A program made the translations under genes and the position numbers. The notes under the pieces are model-generated. The model ran no database searches and was not told where the DNA came from. It worked only from the letters and a program-made list of their open reading frames with translations. DNA of 64,000 nt, taken from assembly GCA_041879295.1 (NCBI GenBank), contig CP047152.1, positions 3,911,501-3,975,500 on the forward strand, given 5' to 3'. Positions 24,723 through 33,375 of the stretch are shown here, one piece after another (the first letter of the stretch is position 1; each line of letters opens with the position of its first letter). This DNA is from Pseudomonas putida. Its GTDB lineage: Bacteria; Pseudomonadota; Gammaproteobacteria; Pseudomonadales; Pseudomonadaceae.

Positions 24723-25163
24723 ATGAAATACGAACATTTGTTGGTCGCCGTCGACCTGACCGAAGAGTGCGACCCGGTGATCAAGCGCGCCATGGCGCTG
24801 GCAGAACCTTCGAACGCCAAGGTATCCCTGGTGCACATCGTCGAGCCGATGGCCATGGCTTTCGGCGGTGACGTACCGATGGACCTGTCGCAGCTGCAAC
24901 AGCAGCAGTTCGACCAGGCCAAGGAGCGCATGGACCGCCTGTTCAACAAATACCCGGAAATCAACCGCGGCGACTCGCACCTGACCTACGGCCAACCGCG
25001 CCAGGAAATCCACCAGCTGGCCAAGGACCAGAACTGCGACCTGATCGTGGTCGGCAGCCATGGCCGTCACGGACTGGCATTGCTGCTGGGCTCCACGGCC
25101 AACGATGTACTGCACGGTGCGCCGTGTGACGTGCTGGCGGTGCGCTTGCTGAAGAAGGATTGA
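24723..25163 (+). CDS. Universal stress protein (UspA family)
   Basis: A 146-residue UspA-like protein. The N-terminus MKYEHLLVAVDLTEE and the C-terminal ATP-site pattern GSHGRHGLALLLGSTANDVLHGAPCDVLAVR are typical, so it should belong to the ATP-binding subgroup. Such proteins dimerise and support survival under starvation or stress, but the mechanism is not known. The ATG at 24723 has AGGAG 8 bases before it. It stands alone, ending at a REP pair. Confidence 0.93.
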   Translation: MKYEHLLVAVDLTEECDPVIKRAMALAEPSNAKVSLVHIVEPMAMAFGGDVPMDLSQLQQQQFDQAKERMDRLFNKYPEINRGDSHLTYGQPRQEIHQLAKDQNCDLIVVGSHGRHGLALLLGSTANDVLHGAPCDVLAVRLLKKD

Positions 25164-25174
25164 TTTGACCTGAA

Positions 25175-25253
25175 CCGGCCTCTTCGCGGGCAAACCCGCG
25201 CCTGCAAGGGTATGGCGATCCCTGTAGGAGCGGGTTTACCCGCGAAGAGGCCG
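25175..25253. repeat. Paired REP element
   Basis: Units at 25176-25207 and 25222-25253 are inverted around a 14-base spacer. The left unit has CCCGCGCCTGCA where the right one, read in reverse, has CCCGCTCCTACA. The pair lies between the convergent ends of the stress gene and the ABC-F gene. Confidence 0.85.
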
Positions 25254-25270
25254 AAACAGGCTAACGCCAA

Positions 25271-27199
25271 TCAGCCTTCCAACTCAGCCCAGCGCTCTAC
25301 CAGTGCATCCAATTCGCCCTGCAGCTTCTCGATCTGTGCCAACACCGCCGAAGTTTCTGCAATCGGACGCTGATAGAAACCCGCCGCGTTCACTTCTTCC
25401 TGAGCCTCGGCCATACGCTGTTCCAGCTCGTCGATCTGCCCCGGCAGCATCTCCAGCTCACGTTGCAGCTTGTAGCTGAGCTTCTTCTTCGAAGGCTCTT
25501 CCACCACCGCCGCAACAACAGGTTCAGGCTTGGCCTCGACCTTCTCCACCACCGCGCTGTTGAGCGCGGATTTGCCGCCCTTGCTCTCGGTCACACCCAG
25601 CAGCTTCGGCGAGCCGCCCTGGCGAATCCAGTCCTCGTAGCCGCCCACATACTCACGCACCTTGCCCTCGCCTTCGAACACCAACGTGCTGGTGACGACG
25701 TTGTCGAGGAAGGCCCGGTCGTGGCTGACCATCAGCACGGTACCTTTGTAGTTGGACAGCACCTCCTCCAGCAGCTCGAGGGTTTCCACGTCCAGGTCGT
25801 TGGTCGGTTCGTCGAGCACCAGCAGGTTGGCCGGCTTGCTGAACAGCTTGGCCAGCAGCAGCCGCGCACGCTCACCACCCGACAGCGCCTTGACCGGCGT
25901 GCGCGCACGCTGGGGGCTGAACAGGAAGTCGCCCAGGTAGCTCAGCACGTGGCGGTTCTGGCCATCGATCTCGATGAAATCACGGCCCTCGGCCAGGTTG
26001 TCGATCACGGTCTTTTCCAGGTCGAGCTGGTGGCGCATCTGGTCGAAATACGCCACCTCGAGCTTGGTACCGCGCTCCACTTTGCCCGCTGTGGGCTCAA
26101 GGTCGCCCAGCATCATCTTGAGCAAAGTGGTCTTGCCGGTGCCGTTTGCGCCCAGCAGACCGATGCGGTCCTGCCGCTGCAGGACCATGGAAAAGTCCTT
26201 GACCAGCAGAGGCCCGTCCGGGTGATGGAAGCTGACATTTTCCAGCACCATTACCTGCTTGCCGGATTTGTCCGCAGCTTCGATCTGGATGTTGGCCTTG
26301 CCCTGTCGTTCGCGACGCTCGCCACGCTCCACACGCAAGGCCTTCAGTGCACGCACACGGCCTTCGTTGCGGGTACGCCGGGCCTTGATACCCTGGCGAA
26401 TCCACACTTCTTCCTGGGCCAGGCGCTTGTCGAACAGCGCGTTGGCGGTTTCCTCGGCGGCCAGTGCGGCCTCCTTGTGCACCAGGAAGCTGGCGTAATC
26501 GCCGTTCCAGTCGATCAGGCCGCCGCGGTCCAGCTCGAGAATGCGGGTAGCCAGGTTCTGCAGGAACGAACGGTCGTGGGTGATGAACAATACCGCGCCG
26601 TTGAAGCCACGCAGGGCCTCTTCGAGCCAGGCGATGGCACCGATGTCCAGGTGGTTGGTCGGTTCGTCGAGCAGCAGCAGGTCGGGCTCGGACACCAGCG
26701 CCTGGGCCAGCAGCACGCGGCGGCGCCAGCCACCGGACAGCTCGGCCAGGGTCTTGTCGGCCGGCAGTTGCAGGCGACTGAGCGTGCTTTCAACCACCTG
26801 CTGCAGGCGCCAGCCGTCGCGGGCCTCCAGCTCGTGCTGGACGTGCATGAGCTTTTCCAGGTCTTCATCGCCCTGGATGTTCATGCTCAGGTGGTGGAAC
26901 TGCGCCAGCAACTCGCCCACGCCGTCCAGGCCTGCGGCTACCACGTCGAACACTGTGCGCTCGTCGGCCACCGGCAGCTCCTGCGGCAGCTCACCGATCT
27001 TCAGGCCCGGGGCACGCCAGATTTCGCCGTCGTCGCCCTTCTGCTCGCCCTTGACCAGGCGCAGCATGCTCGACTTGCCGGTGCCGTTGCGGCCGATGAT
27101 GCACACCCGCTCGCCACGAGCGATCTGCCAGGACACTTTGTCCAGCAGCGGCATGGCGCCGAATGCGAGGGACACATCGCTGAATTTGAGCAGGGTCAT
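25271..27199 (-). CDS. uup: ABC-F ATPase (Uup-like)
   Basis: A 642-residue soluble protein with two ABC ATPase domains and no membrane segments. Walker A motifs are GRNGTGKSSML and GANGTGKTTLL, signature motifs LSGGWRRR and LSGGERAR, Walker B LLLLDEPTNHLD and LLVLDEPTNDLD. A basic inter-domain linker and a C-terminal coiled coil (LPGQIDELEQRMAEAQEEV) follow, which is characteristic of Uup among ABC-F proteins. ABC-F proteins act on ribosomes; Uup also affects transposon excision and DNA-branch handling. The ATG at 27199 has GGAG 8 bases upstream; an ATG four codons earlier overlaps that ribosome site. Confidence 0.88.
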   Translation of the reverse strand: MTLLKFSDVSLAFGAMPLLDKVSWQIARGERVCIIGRNGTGKSSMLRLVKGEQKGDDGEIWRAPGLKIGELPQELPVADERTVFDVVAAGLDGVGELLAQFHHLSMNIQGDEDLEKLMHVQHELEARDGWRLQQVVESTLSRLQLPADKTLAELSGGWRRRVLLAQALVSEPDLLLLDEPTNHLDIGAIAWLEEALRGFNGAVLFITHDRSFLQNLATRILELDRGGLIDWNGDYASFLVHKEAALAAEETANALFDKRLAQEEVWIRQGIKARRTRNEGRVRALKALRVERGERRERQGKANIQIEAADKSGKQVMVLENVSFHHPDGPLLVKDFSMVLQRQDRIGLLGANGTGKTTLLKMMLGDLEPTAGKVERGTKLEVAYFDQMRHQLDLEKTVIDNLAEGRDFIEIDGQNRHVLSYLGDFLFSPQRARTPVKALSGGERARLLLAKLFSKPANLLVLDEPTNDLDVETLELLEEVLSNYKGTVLMVSHDRAFLDNVVTSTLVFEGEGKVREYVGGYEDWIRQGGSPKLLGVTESKGGKSALNSAVVEKVEAKPEPVVAAVVEEPSKKKLSYKLQRELEMLPGQIDELEQRMAEAQEEVNAAGFYQRPIAETSAVLAQIEKLQGELDALVERWAELEG

Positions 27200-27419
27200 G
27201 TTCGTCTCCATAAATCGGGCGCGCATTCTACCTGACTTGGCCCCCGACGGCATCCGCCAGGCCAACCGGTGAGCGCCTGGCGACATCTGGTCGAACTTAA
27301 TATCCCGATACACGCACAGCGCTTTCACCCACTGCCGGCAAACGGCTAAGCTAAGGCAATAGCTTTCAACAGTGCTGGCTCCGCCGACACTTCCCATGGT
27401 TCAACTGCCCGGACGTATC

Positions 27420-29345
27420 ATGCGCAGCCGCCTGCTACATATCGCATCCTGCCTGCTGCTTACCGCTGCCACCTGCGCGGCACAGGCCACCGACCTGACC
27501 CTGCAACGCCAGTACTATGACGAGGCCAAGCGCGCGCTGGCAAAAGGCGACAAAGGCCCCTACCTGCGCTATGCCCAGGCCTTGAGCGACTACCCGCTGA
27601 CGCCCTACCTGGCCTACGACGAACTCACAGCCCGCCTGAAAACCGCCAGCAACCAGGAAATCGAAGGTTTCCTTGCCAAGCACGGCGACCTGCCCCAGGC
27701 CAACTGGATGAAGCTGCGCTGGTTGCGCTGGCTGGCCGAACGCGGCGAGTGGGATACCTTCGTCAAGTACTACGACCCCAAGCTCAATTTCACCGAACTG
27801 GACTGCCTCAACGGCCAATACCAGCTCAGCCACGGTTTGCGCGCCGAAGGTTACGCCACCGCCGACAAGCTGTGGAACGTCGGCAAATCGCAACCTGCCG
27901 CCTGTGACACGCTGTTCGGCATGTGGGCAGCCGAAGGCCAGCTGACCGAGGCCAAGCGCTGGGCACGCACCAAGCTGGCAGCCCAGGCGCGCAACTACGG
28001 CCTGGCCAACACACTGGCCAAGACCCTGACCACCCTCCGCTCACAGGGGCGCCTGCTGGTCGACGTCGCGCAGAAGCCTGAGCTGCTCAACCAGCCGTCG
28101 CGCTTTACCCCGATCAACGAGGCCATGTCCGACGTGGTCAGCCTCGGCCTTCGTCGCCTGGCCCGGCAGAACCCGGAGCGGGCGATGGCACTGCTTGACG
28201 ATTACGCCCAACGCATGCACTTCTCGCGTGACGAAAAGGTGGCCATCGCCCGCGAAATCGGCCTGACCCTCGCACGCCGCTACGACCCACGCGCCCTCGA
28301 CCTGATGACCCGCTACGACCCCGAGCTGCGTGACAACACCGTCAGCGAATGGCGCCTTCGGCTGCTGCTGCGCCTGGGCCGCTGGGAGGACGCCTACGAG
28401 TTGACCAAGCGCCTTCCCCAGGACCTGGCCAGCACCAGCCGCTGGAAGTACTGGCAGGCCCGCAGCCTGGAACTGGCACAGCCAAACAACCCGCAGATCC
28501 CGCTGCTTTACAAGACCGCCGCGCGTGAGCGTGACTTCTATGGCTTCCTCGCCGCCGACCGGGCACAGACACCGTACCAGATGAACAACAAGCCGCTGCT
28601 GCTGAGCCCGCAACTGGTCAAGAAGGTGCGCAACACGCCCGGTATCCAGCGCGCACTGGAATTCCACGCCCGCGGCCAGATCGTTGATGGCCGCCGTGAG
28701 TGGTACCACGTCAGCCGCCACTTCACCCGTGACGAAATGGTCGCACAGGCACGCCTGGCCTATGAGCTGCGCTGGTACTTCCCGGCCATCCGCACCATCA
28801 GCCAGGCCCGTTACTGGGACGACCTGGACATCCGCTTCCCCATGGCCCACCGCGACACGCTGGTGCGCGAAGCCAAAGTTCGCGGCCTGCATTCGAGCTG
28901 GGTATTCGCCATCACTCGCCAGGAAAGCGCCTTCATGGAGGACGCCCGCTCACCCGTGGGCGCCAGCGGCCTGATGCAACTGATGCCGGCCACGGCCAAG
29001 GAAACCGCACGCAAGTTCAGTATCCCGCTGGCATCACCGGCGCAAGTGCTGAATCCGGACAAGAACATCCAGCTGGGTGCAGCCTACCTGAGCCAGGTAC
29101 ACAGCCAGTTCAACGGCAACCGGGTGCTGGCTTCGGCAGCCTACAACGCCGGGCCCGGGCGTGTGCGCCAGTGGCTCAAAGGCGCCAAGCACCTGAGCTT
29201 CGATGTGTGGGTAGAGTCGATCCCGTTCGACGAAACACGCCAGTACGTGCAGAACGTGCTGTCGTATTCGGTGATCTACGGGCAAAAGCTGAATTCACCG
29301 CAGCCATTGGTGGATTGGCATGAACGGTATTTCGATGACATGTGA
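27420..29345 (+). CDS. slt: Soluble lytic murein transglycosylase
   Basis: A 641-residue periplasmic enzyme that cleaves the MurNAc-GlcNAc bond of peptidoglycan with formation of 1,6-anhydroMurNAc. It has a signal peptide (LLHIASCLLLTAATCAAQA), a long helical superhelix, and a C-terminal SLT domain with the catalytic Glu in TRQESAF, then GASGLMQLMPATAKETA and AYNAGPGRVRQWL. The size matches Slt70. The ATG at 27420 is chosen because the signal peptide begins there. It diverges from uup and ends at a REP pair. Its products feed the NagZ recycling step encoded earlier in this window. Confidence 0.95.
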   Translation: MRSRLLHIASCLLLTAATCAAQATDLTLQRQYYDEAKRALAKGDKGPYLRYAQALSDYPLTPYLAYDELTARLKTASNQEIEGFLAKHGDLPQANWMKLRWLRWLAERGEWDTFVKYYDPKLNFTELDCLNGQYQLSHGLRAEGYATADKLWNVGKSQPAACDTLFGMWAAEGQLTEAKRWARTKLAAQARNYGLANTLAKTLTTLRSQGRLLVDVAQKPELLNQPSRFTPINEAMSDVVSLGLRRLARQNPERAMALLDDYAQRMHFSRDEKVAIAREIGLTLARRYDPRALDLMTRYDPELRDNTVSEWRLRLLLRLGRWEDAYELTKRLPQDLASTSRWKYWQARSLELAQPNNPQIPLLYKTAARERDFYGFLAADRAQTPYQMNNKPLLLSPQLVKKVRNTPGIQRALEFHARGQIVDGRREWYHVSRHFTRDEMVAQARLAYELRWYFPAIRTISQARYWDDLDIRFPMAHRDTLVREAKVRGLHSSWVFAITRQESAFMEDARSPVGASGLMQLMPATAKETARKFSIPLASPAQVLNPDKNIQLGAAYLSQVHSQFNGNRVLASAAYNAGPGRVRQWLKGAKHLSFDVWVESIPFDETRQYVQNVLSYSVIYGQKLNSPQPLVDWHERYFDDM

Positions 29346-29356
29346 TTGCTGTTGAG

Positions 29357-29448
29357 CCTGTACCGGCCTCTTCGCGGGTGAACCCGCTCCTACAAGGGTT
29401 ACGCGGTCGTTGTAGGAGCGGGTTCACCCGCGAAGAGGCCGGTACAGG
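29357..29448. repeat. Paired REP element, near-perfect
   Basis: A 39-base unit at 29357-29395 (CCTGTACCGGCCTCTTCGCG onward) is perfectly inverted at 29410-29448 around a 14-base spacer. It lies between the convergent slt and MOSC genes and probably stops transcription from both sides. Confidence 0.88.
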
Positions 29449-29456
29449 CAACACAC

Positions 29457-30260
29457 CTACTCCAGGATTTCTACTTCCATCCCCACCTCCAGCCACCCAC
29501 TGCCATCCACCGCCAGGTTCTGCCCGAACAGCACATCCCCCTCTTTCTCACGAAAGGTCTTGAGCGTCGCCATCGGCTCGCGGTCGGCAGCGCGCGCCCC
29601 GGTAGCCGGATCGATGGTGGTGAAGATGCACCGCACACTGGGCTTTAGCACGCGAAACGCCAAGCTGCCGATGCGAATCCGCTTCCAGCCATCCTCGGCA
29701 AACGGCTCCGCGCCCTGCACCACCAGGTTGGGCCGAAAGCGCAGCATCGACATGGGCCGACCAATACGCCGGTTAAGCTCATCCAGCGAGCCCTGCCCGA
29801 TCAGCAGCAAGGGGAAGCCATCCGGAAACGCCGCACGGTCACTGTTGAATCCGTAACCATTGGGCAGGTAACGCGCACGCTGCTCGGGGCAATGCACCAG
29901 GCGTACGGCCTTGCCCAGCAACTCGCTCAACCAGGCTGCCGCGGCATCGCCAGCGTCCGGCACGCGCAAGGTATCGCGCCAGATCGTCACGCCGCGCAGG
30001 GCGTCATCGGCAGGCGGTACAGGCACCCGCAACGGCGGCTGCCCAGGGGCTTGCAGCAGCAACTGGCCGCTGTCGTCAGCGTGTGCGCAGATCTGGCCAA
30101 GTTGTGGCCAGGCACGCTGGGTCAGGAAGCGTCCGTTTTCTTCCTCGACCACCATCCAGCGCCGGTCGCCTTGCAGCCCCAGCAAACCCACCGGTGATGC
30201 CTTCAGGCTTTGCGCCTGCCCCGACTTCACCGGGTATCGATACAACTCACTGAGAAACAT
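29457..30260 (-). CDS. MOSC domain protein (YcbX-like, without ferredoxin domain)
   Basis: A 267-residue protein with an N-terminal MOSC beta-barrel (MFLSELYRYPVKSGQAQSLKAS) and a C-terminal MOSC domain. The conserved Cys of MOSC proteins is in KPSVRCIFTTIDPATG. E. coli YcbX has an extra C-terminal [2Fe-2S] ferredoxin domain of about 80 residues, which is absent here. MOSC proteins bind the molybdenum cofactor and reduce N-hydroxylated compounds; this activity is inferred from the family. AAGG lies just before the ATG. It is not near moeA/moaB, which lie 6 kb away. Confidence 0.9.
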   Translation of the reverse strand: MFLSELYRYPVKSGQAQSLKASPVGLLGLQGDRRWMVVEEENGRFLTQRAWPQLGQICAHADDSGQLLLQAPGQPPLRVPVPPADDALRGVTIWRDTLRVPDAGDAAAAWLSELLGKAVRLVHCPEQRARYLPNGYGFNSDRAAFPDGFPLLLIGQGSLDELNRRIGRPMSMLRFRPNLVVQGAEPFAEDGWKRIRIGSLAFRVLKPSVRCIFTTIDPATGARAADREPMATLKTFREKEGDVLFGQNLAVDGSGWLEVGMEVEILE

Positions 30261-30315
30261 CCTTGCTGCCTCGCGTCATGCCAAAAGCCAAGCTTATACC
30301 TGGCCGGCACAACGT

Positions 30316-31251
30316 TCACGCAGCGGTGGTATCCAGCAACAGGCGCTGCTTGACCACATCGACAAGGCGATCAGGCTGGAACTTGGAAAGGAAGTTGTCA
30401 CAGCCCACCTTCTTCACCATGGATTCGTTGAAACTGCCCGACAGCGAAGTGTGCAGCACCACATAGAGCTGGCGCAGGCGGGCATCGCTGCGGATCTCGG
30501 TGGTCAGCCGATAGCCGTCCATTTCCGGCATTTCTGCATCGGTGAACACCATCAGCAGCTTCTCGCACACGTCCTCGCCGGCATCCGCCCAGCCCTTGAG
30601 CATGCGCAGCGCCTTCAGGCCATCACTGGCCACATGCAGCTTCATGCCCAGCTGGGACAGGGTGTCGCGCAATTGCGCCAAGGCCACACTGGAGTCGTCC
30701 ACCAGCAGCACCTCCCGGCCGCGGGCCCGGGCCAGCACTGGGTCGGCGAGCTTGTCGCCAGAGACCCGGGCGTTGTAGGGCACGATTTCGGCCAGCACTT
30801 TCTCCACGTCGATCACTTCCACCAGCTTTTCATCGACCTTGGTGATGGCAGTCAGGTAATGCTGGCGACCGGCACTGGAAGGCGGCGGCATGATCGACTC
30901 CCAGTTCAAGTTGACGATGCGGTCGACACCGCCCACCAGGAAGGCCTGCACCGAGCGGTTGTATTCGGTGACGATGATGGTGCTGTCCGGCCCCGGCTGT
31001 AGCGGGCGCATACCGATCGCCTGGGACAGGTCGATCACCGGCAGGGTCTGCCCGCGCAGGTTGACCACACCGCAGACATAGGCGTGGCGCTGGGGCATCA
31101 GGGTCAGCTTGGGCAGTTGCAGTACTTCCTGCACCTTGAACACGTTGATCGCGAACAGCTGGCGACCGGCCAGGCGAAACATCAGAATTTCCAGGCGGTT
31201 CTCACCCACCAGTTGCGTGCGTTGGTCTACCGTGTCGAGAATGCCAGCCAT
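30316..31251 (-). CDS. cheV: Chemotaxis coupling protein CheV
   Basis: A 311-residue cytoplasmic protein with a CheW domain (about residues 20-160, with FRLAGRQLFAINVFKVQEVL and VCGVVNLRGQTLPVIDLSQAIG) and a receiver domain (about 175-300, VLLVDDSSVALAQL, phosphoacceptor Asp in FTDAEMPEMDGY, Lys in NFLSKFQ). CheV couples receptors to CheA and is thought to act in adaptation or as a phosphate sink. A sigma-28 (FliA) type promoter lies 48-74 bases upstream, so it should be made with the flagellar late genes. Confidence 0.95.
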   Translation of the reverse strand: MAGILDTVDQRTQLVGENRLEILMFRLAGRQLFAINVFKVQEVLQLPKLTLMPQRHAYVCGVVNLRGQTLPVIDLSQAIGMRPLQPGPDSTIIVTEYNRSVQAFLVGGVDRIVNLNWESIMPPPSSAGRQHYLTAITKVDEKLVEVIDVEKVLAEIVPYNARVSGDKLADPVLARARGREVLLVDDSSVALAQLRDTLSQLGMKLHVASDGLKALRMLKGWADAGEDVCEKLLMVFTDAEMPEMDGYRLTTEIRSDARLRQLYVVLHTSLSGSFNESMVKKVGCDNFLSKFQPDRLVDVVKQRLLLDTTAA

Positions 31252-31599
31252 TGGAAAGCCCCCAGGCTTGAGTCGTAAAAGGTGAAATCATCTACCCTGT
31301 ATCGGCGGCTTCACGCACACCTTGACCCTTGCGGGAAAATGCCGCGCGGATAATTGATATCACTTTACCATCATGCTTTACTGCCGACACGCCAGGGCAA
31401 ATCAGGGGCACGACAAAAGTTCCCTACCCTAGCCCTTGATCAGGGAAACCCTTAGCGGCAATCGGGTGCAACCTGATGTTCGCGATATCCTTTAGCCATT
31501 AATGTGACGCCATTCTCATTGCATGAATGGAGTCAGGCTTTTGCTAGCTATCGTTTCGGCGTGCCCGCCCTCCGCGCCTACCCCACGCGCGGGGACTTG
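31252..31599. other. Intergenic region between cheV and the Hpt-like gene
   Basis: This 348-base divergent region holds the cheV FliA promoter at 31299-31325. The remainder is lower in GC than the genes, with no structure I can name, and must contain the promoter of the rightward gene. A GTG-started extension of that gene could begin at 31504, but it has no ribosome site. Confidence 0.5.
31299..31325 (-). promoter_or_regulatory. Sigma-28 (FliA) promoter of cheV
   Basis: Read on the minus strand: TCAA, 15 bases, then GCCGATAC. This matches the flagellar sigma-28 consensus (TAAA/TCAA-N15-GCCGATAA) at nearly all positions. The -10 element ends 48 bases upstream of the cheV ATG. Confidence 0.87.
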
Positions 31600-31602
31600 A
31601 TG

Positions 31603-32112
31603 ATGGACACTGCCTTATCGTTCGATGACGCCCTGCAGGGCTTCCTGCTGGATGCCCAGGTACTGCTGACCCAGGCTCAGGAATGCCTGCAGCATCTGGA
31701 GCTGATAGACAATGACCCGGATGCCTGCAGTTGCCTGAGCAGCGCCCTCGACACTATCGCCCGTCAAGCTACGCGCTTGGGCCTGCGTGAAGTTGCCCAC
31801 TACACCACCGCCCTGCAACAGCTGCTTGCCCCAGCCTGCCACGGTGGTTGCCTGCAGCGGGAAGCCCTACCCGCGATAGGGGCGTGCCTGACCTTGCTGG
31901 CCTGGCAGTTGGAGCTGGTCGATAGCCGTACAGGGCGGCTGAACCTGGACATCGGCGAGCAACTGGTGCTGCTGGGTGAATTGGCCAAGGTCGTACAACC
32001 CCCCTTTGCGCCAGCCTGCGCGTCCTGCGACGAAGCAGGCAGCGCGTGCATTCACCCGCACAGTGACGTGGCAACCGGCACCCGCCCCAGCCGCTCTAAT
32101 CGCACGCATTAA
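31603..32112 (+). CDS. Hpt-like protein lacking the phosphorylated histidine
   Basis: A protein of about 169 residues, helical and Cys-containing, that I could not place in a named family. Its first 100 residues align by eye with CheA P1 (Hpt) domains: an FDDALQGFLLDAQVLLTQAQECLQHLE first helix pair, then SALDTIARQATRLGLREVAH where the Hpt signature AAHSIKGGAGTFGF would be. The phosphorylated His is replaced by Asp (about residue 50) and the following Lys-Gly by Ala-Arg, so phosphotransfer is not expected. Start: ATG at 31603, 7 bases after GGGGA; an ATG directly before it is equally possible. It lies between cheV and a histidine kinase. Function unknown; Hpt relation is inference. Confidence 0.6.
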   Translation: MDTALSFDDALQGFLLDAQVLLTQAQECLQHLELIDNDPDACSCLSSALDTIARQATRLGLREVAHYTTALQQLLAPACHGGCLQREALPAIGACLTLLAWQLELVDSRTGRLNLDIGEQLVLLGELAKVVQPPFAPACASCDEAGSACIHPHSDVATGTRPSRSNRTH

Positions 32113-32478
32113 CCTGACTCAAAGTGCAACTAAGCAACTTTATTGAAACCCGACCATGGTCGAACTTGGAAAGTTCTTCAGGTTTTCGGTGCATGCCGCC
32201 GAATCATTGCCGCACAAGTTACAGCACAAGTGGGTACTGCGCGATTAAAGGGTGGCACTTTGCTACTCGAAAGGGCCCGAGCAGCAGGCGTTTCAACGGA
32301 CTACCTGGCCGCGACCGATGCAATGCAAAGTGGTAATATGCGCCCCCACAAACGCTTGCTATCGGAACAAAGGTGGCAAGAATACGTATTCAAAAAAACA
32401 ACGAAAGTACTGCGCCAAAGCCTCTGAGCAGCATTGTGCAAGGCCTCCATCAGCAATACTTCAGTGGCCTCCCTACCT
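32113..32478. other. Intergenic region upstream of the histidine kinase
   Basis: A 366-base gap of clearly lower GC than the genes around it. It contains open frames (for example 32143-32427) without a ribosome site or convincing protein pattern. TAATAT at about 32335 could be a -10 element for the kinase gene. I see no strong stem-loop. Confidence 0.4.
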
Positions 32479-33375
32479 ATGTTCCCACGCTTGAAGACCT
32501 TTTTGCGTTGCTGCTCCCGCGCCGCCGTGCTGCGTTGGGCAACGGTCGGACTTTGCGTGGCCTCACTGGTTGCCAACATGGCGCTGTACCTGGCCAATCA
32601 GACAATCCCGGCCACCCTGCTGGTGCTGCAGTTGGTCGCCACGCTGGGTGCTGCTGTGCAACTGGGCCTGGGCGCCAGGTCGATCCACCTGCGCCCGGCT
32701 GAGCTGGCCGAGCGCATGCTCAAAGTGCAAGAAGACGAGCGTCAGCATCTGGGCCGGGAACTGCACGACGACATCGGTCAACTGCTCACCGCTGCCAAGC
32801 TGCAACTGCAGTGGCTGCAGCGGCGCATGCCCGACGAATTGCAGGGGCACTGCGACGCCCTGCGCAGCACACTGGATGACACCCTCGGTAATGTGCGCAA
32901 TGTCTCCGCACTGCTCAACCCCCGGCAGTTGGCCAGCCTTGGTCTGGAAGACAGCCTGCGCGCGCACCTGGTACGCACCCTGGCCAGCAGCGGCGTGCAC
33001 TGGAGCCTGGCGTGCAACCAGCGCCTGGGCGGCATCGACGAAGCCGTGGCCATGGCAGTGTTCCGTATTACCCAGGAGGCAGTGACCAACATGCTGCGCC
33101 ACGCCCAGGCACATAACCTGGTCATCCGTCTGCAACGCACCCCTGAGGGGCTGGCGTTGTCGATCCACGACGATGGTCGTGGTTTCATCCCTGCCCGGCA
33201 CCCGGCAGAGGCCGGTCAGCGCGGCCTGGCCGGCATGCAGGAGCGGGTAATCGCGCTGCGGGGCAGCCTCGACATCACCAGTCAGCCTGGCCGAGGCACG
33301 CAGATCGAAGCGATGTTCCCGTGGTCCCCGCGCACCCAGCAACGCGCCAGGAGTACTACCAACCATGACCTGTAG
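32479..33375 (+). CDS. NarL-type sensor histidine kinase
   Basis: A 298-residue membrane kinase with two adjacent N-terminal membrane segments (about residues 18-65) and no periplasmic domain of any size. The HisKA_3 dimerisation domain has EDERQHLGRELHDDIGQLL with the phosphorylated His at about residue 96. The HATPase domain has TQEAVTNMLRHAQA (N box), DDGRGF and GLAGMQERV (G boxes). Such kinases pair with LuxR-type regulators; the regulator gene overlaps its end by 11 bases. The start is uncertain: ATG 32479 is chosen as the first ATG before the membrane segments, although no good ribosome site is seen. Confidence 0.85.
   Translation: MFPRLKTFLRCCSRAAVLRWATVGLCVASLVANMALYLANQTIPATLLVLQLVATLGAAVQLGLGARSIHLRPAELAERMLKVQEDERQHLGRELHDDIGQLLTAAKLQLQWLQRRMPDELQGHCDALRSTLDDTLGNVRNVSALLNPRQLASLGLEDSLRAHLVRTLASSGVHWSLACNQRLGGIDEAVAMAVFRITQEAVTNMLRHAQAHNLVIRLQRTPEGLALSIHDDGRGFIPARHPAEAGQRGLAGMQERVIALRGSLDITSQPGRGTQIEAMFPWSPRTQQRARSTTNHDL

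Noticed and set aside
25463..27235. 590-residue open frame opposite the ABC-F gene
   Set aside because: Antisense shadow; the opposite strand encodes complete Walker and signature motifs.
32143..32427. 94-residue open frame before the histidine kinase
   Set aside because: No ribosome site and no family pattern; kept only as part of the intergenic description.
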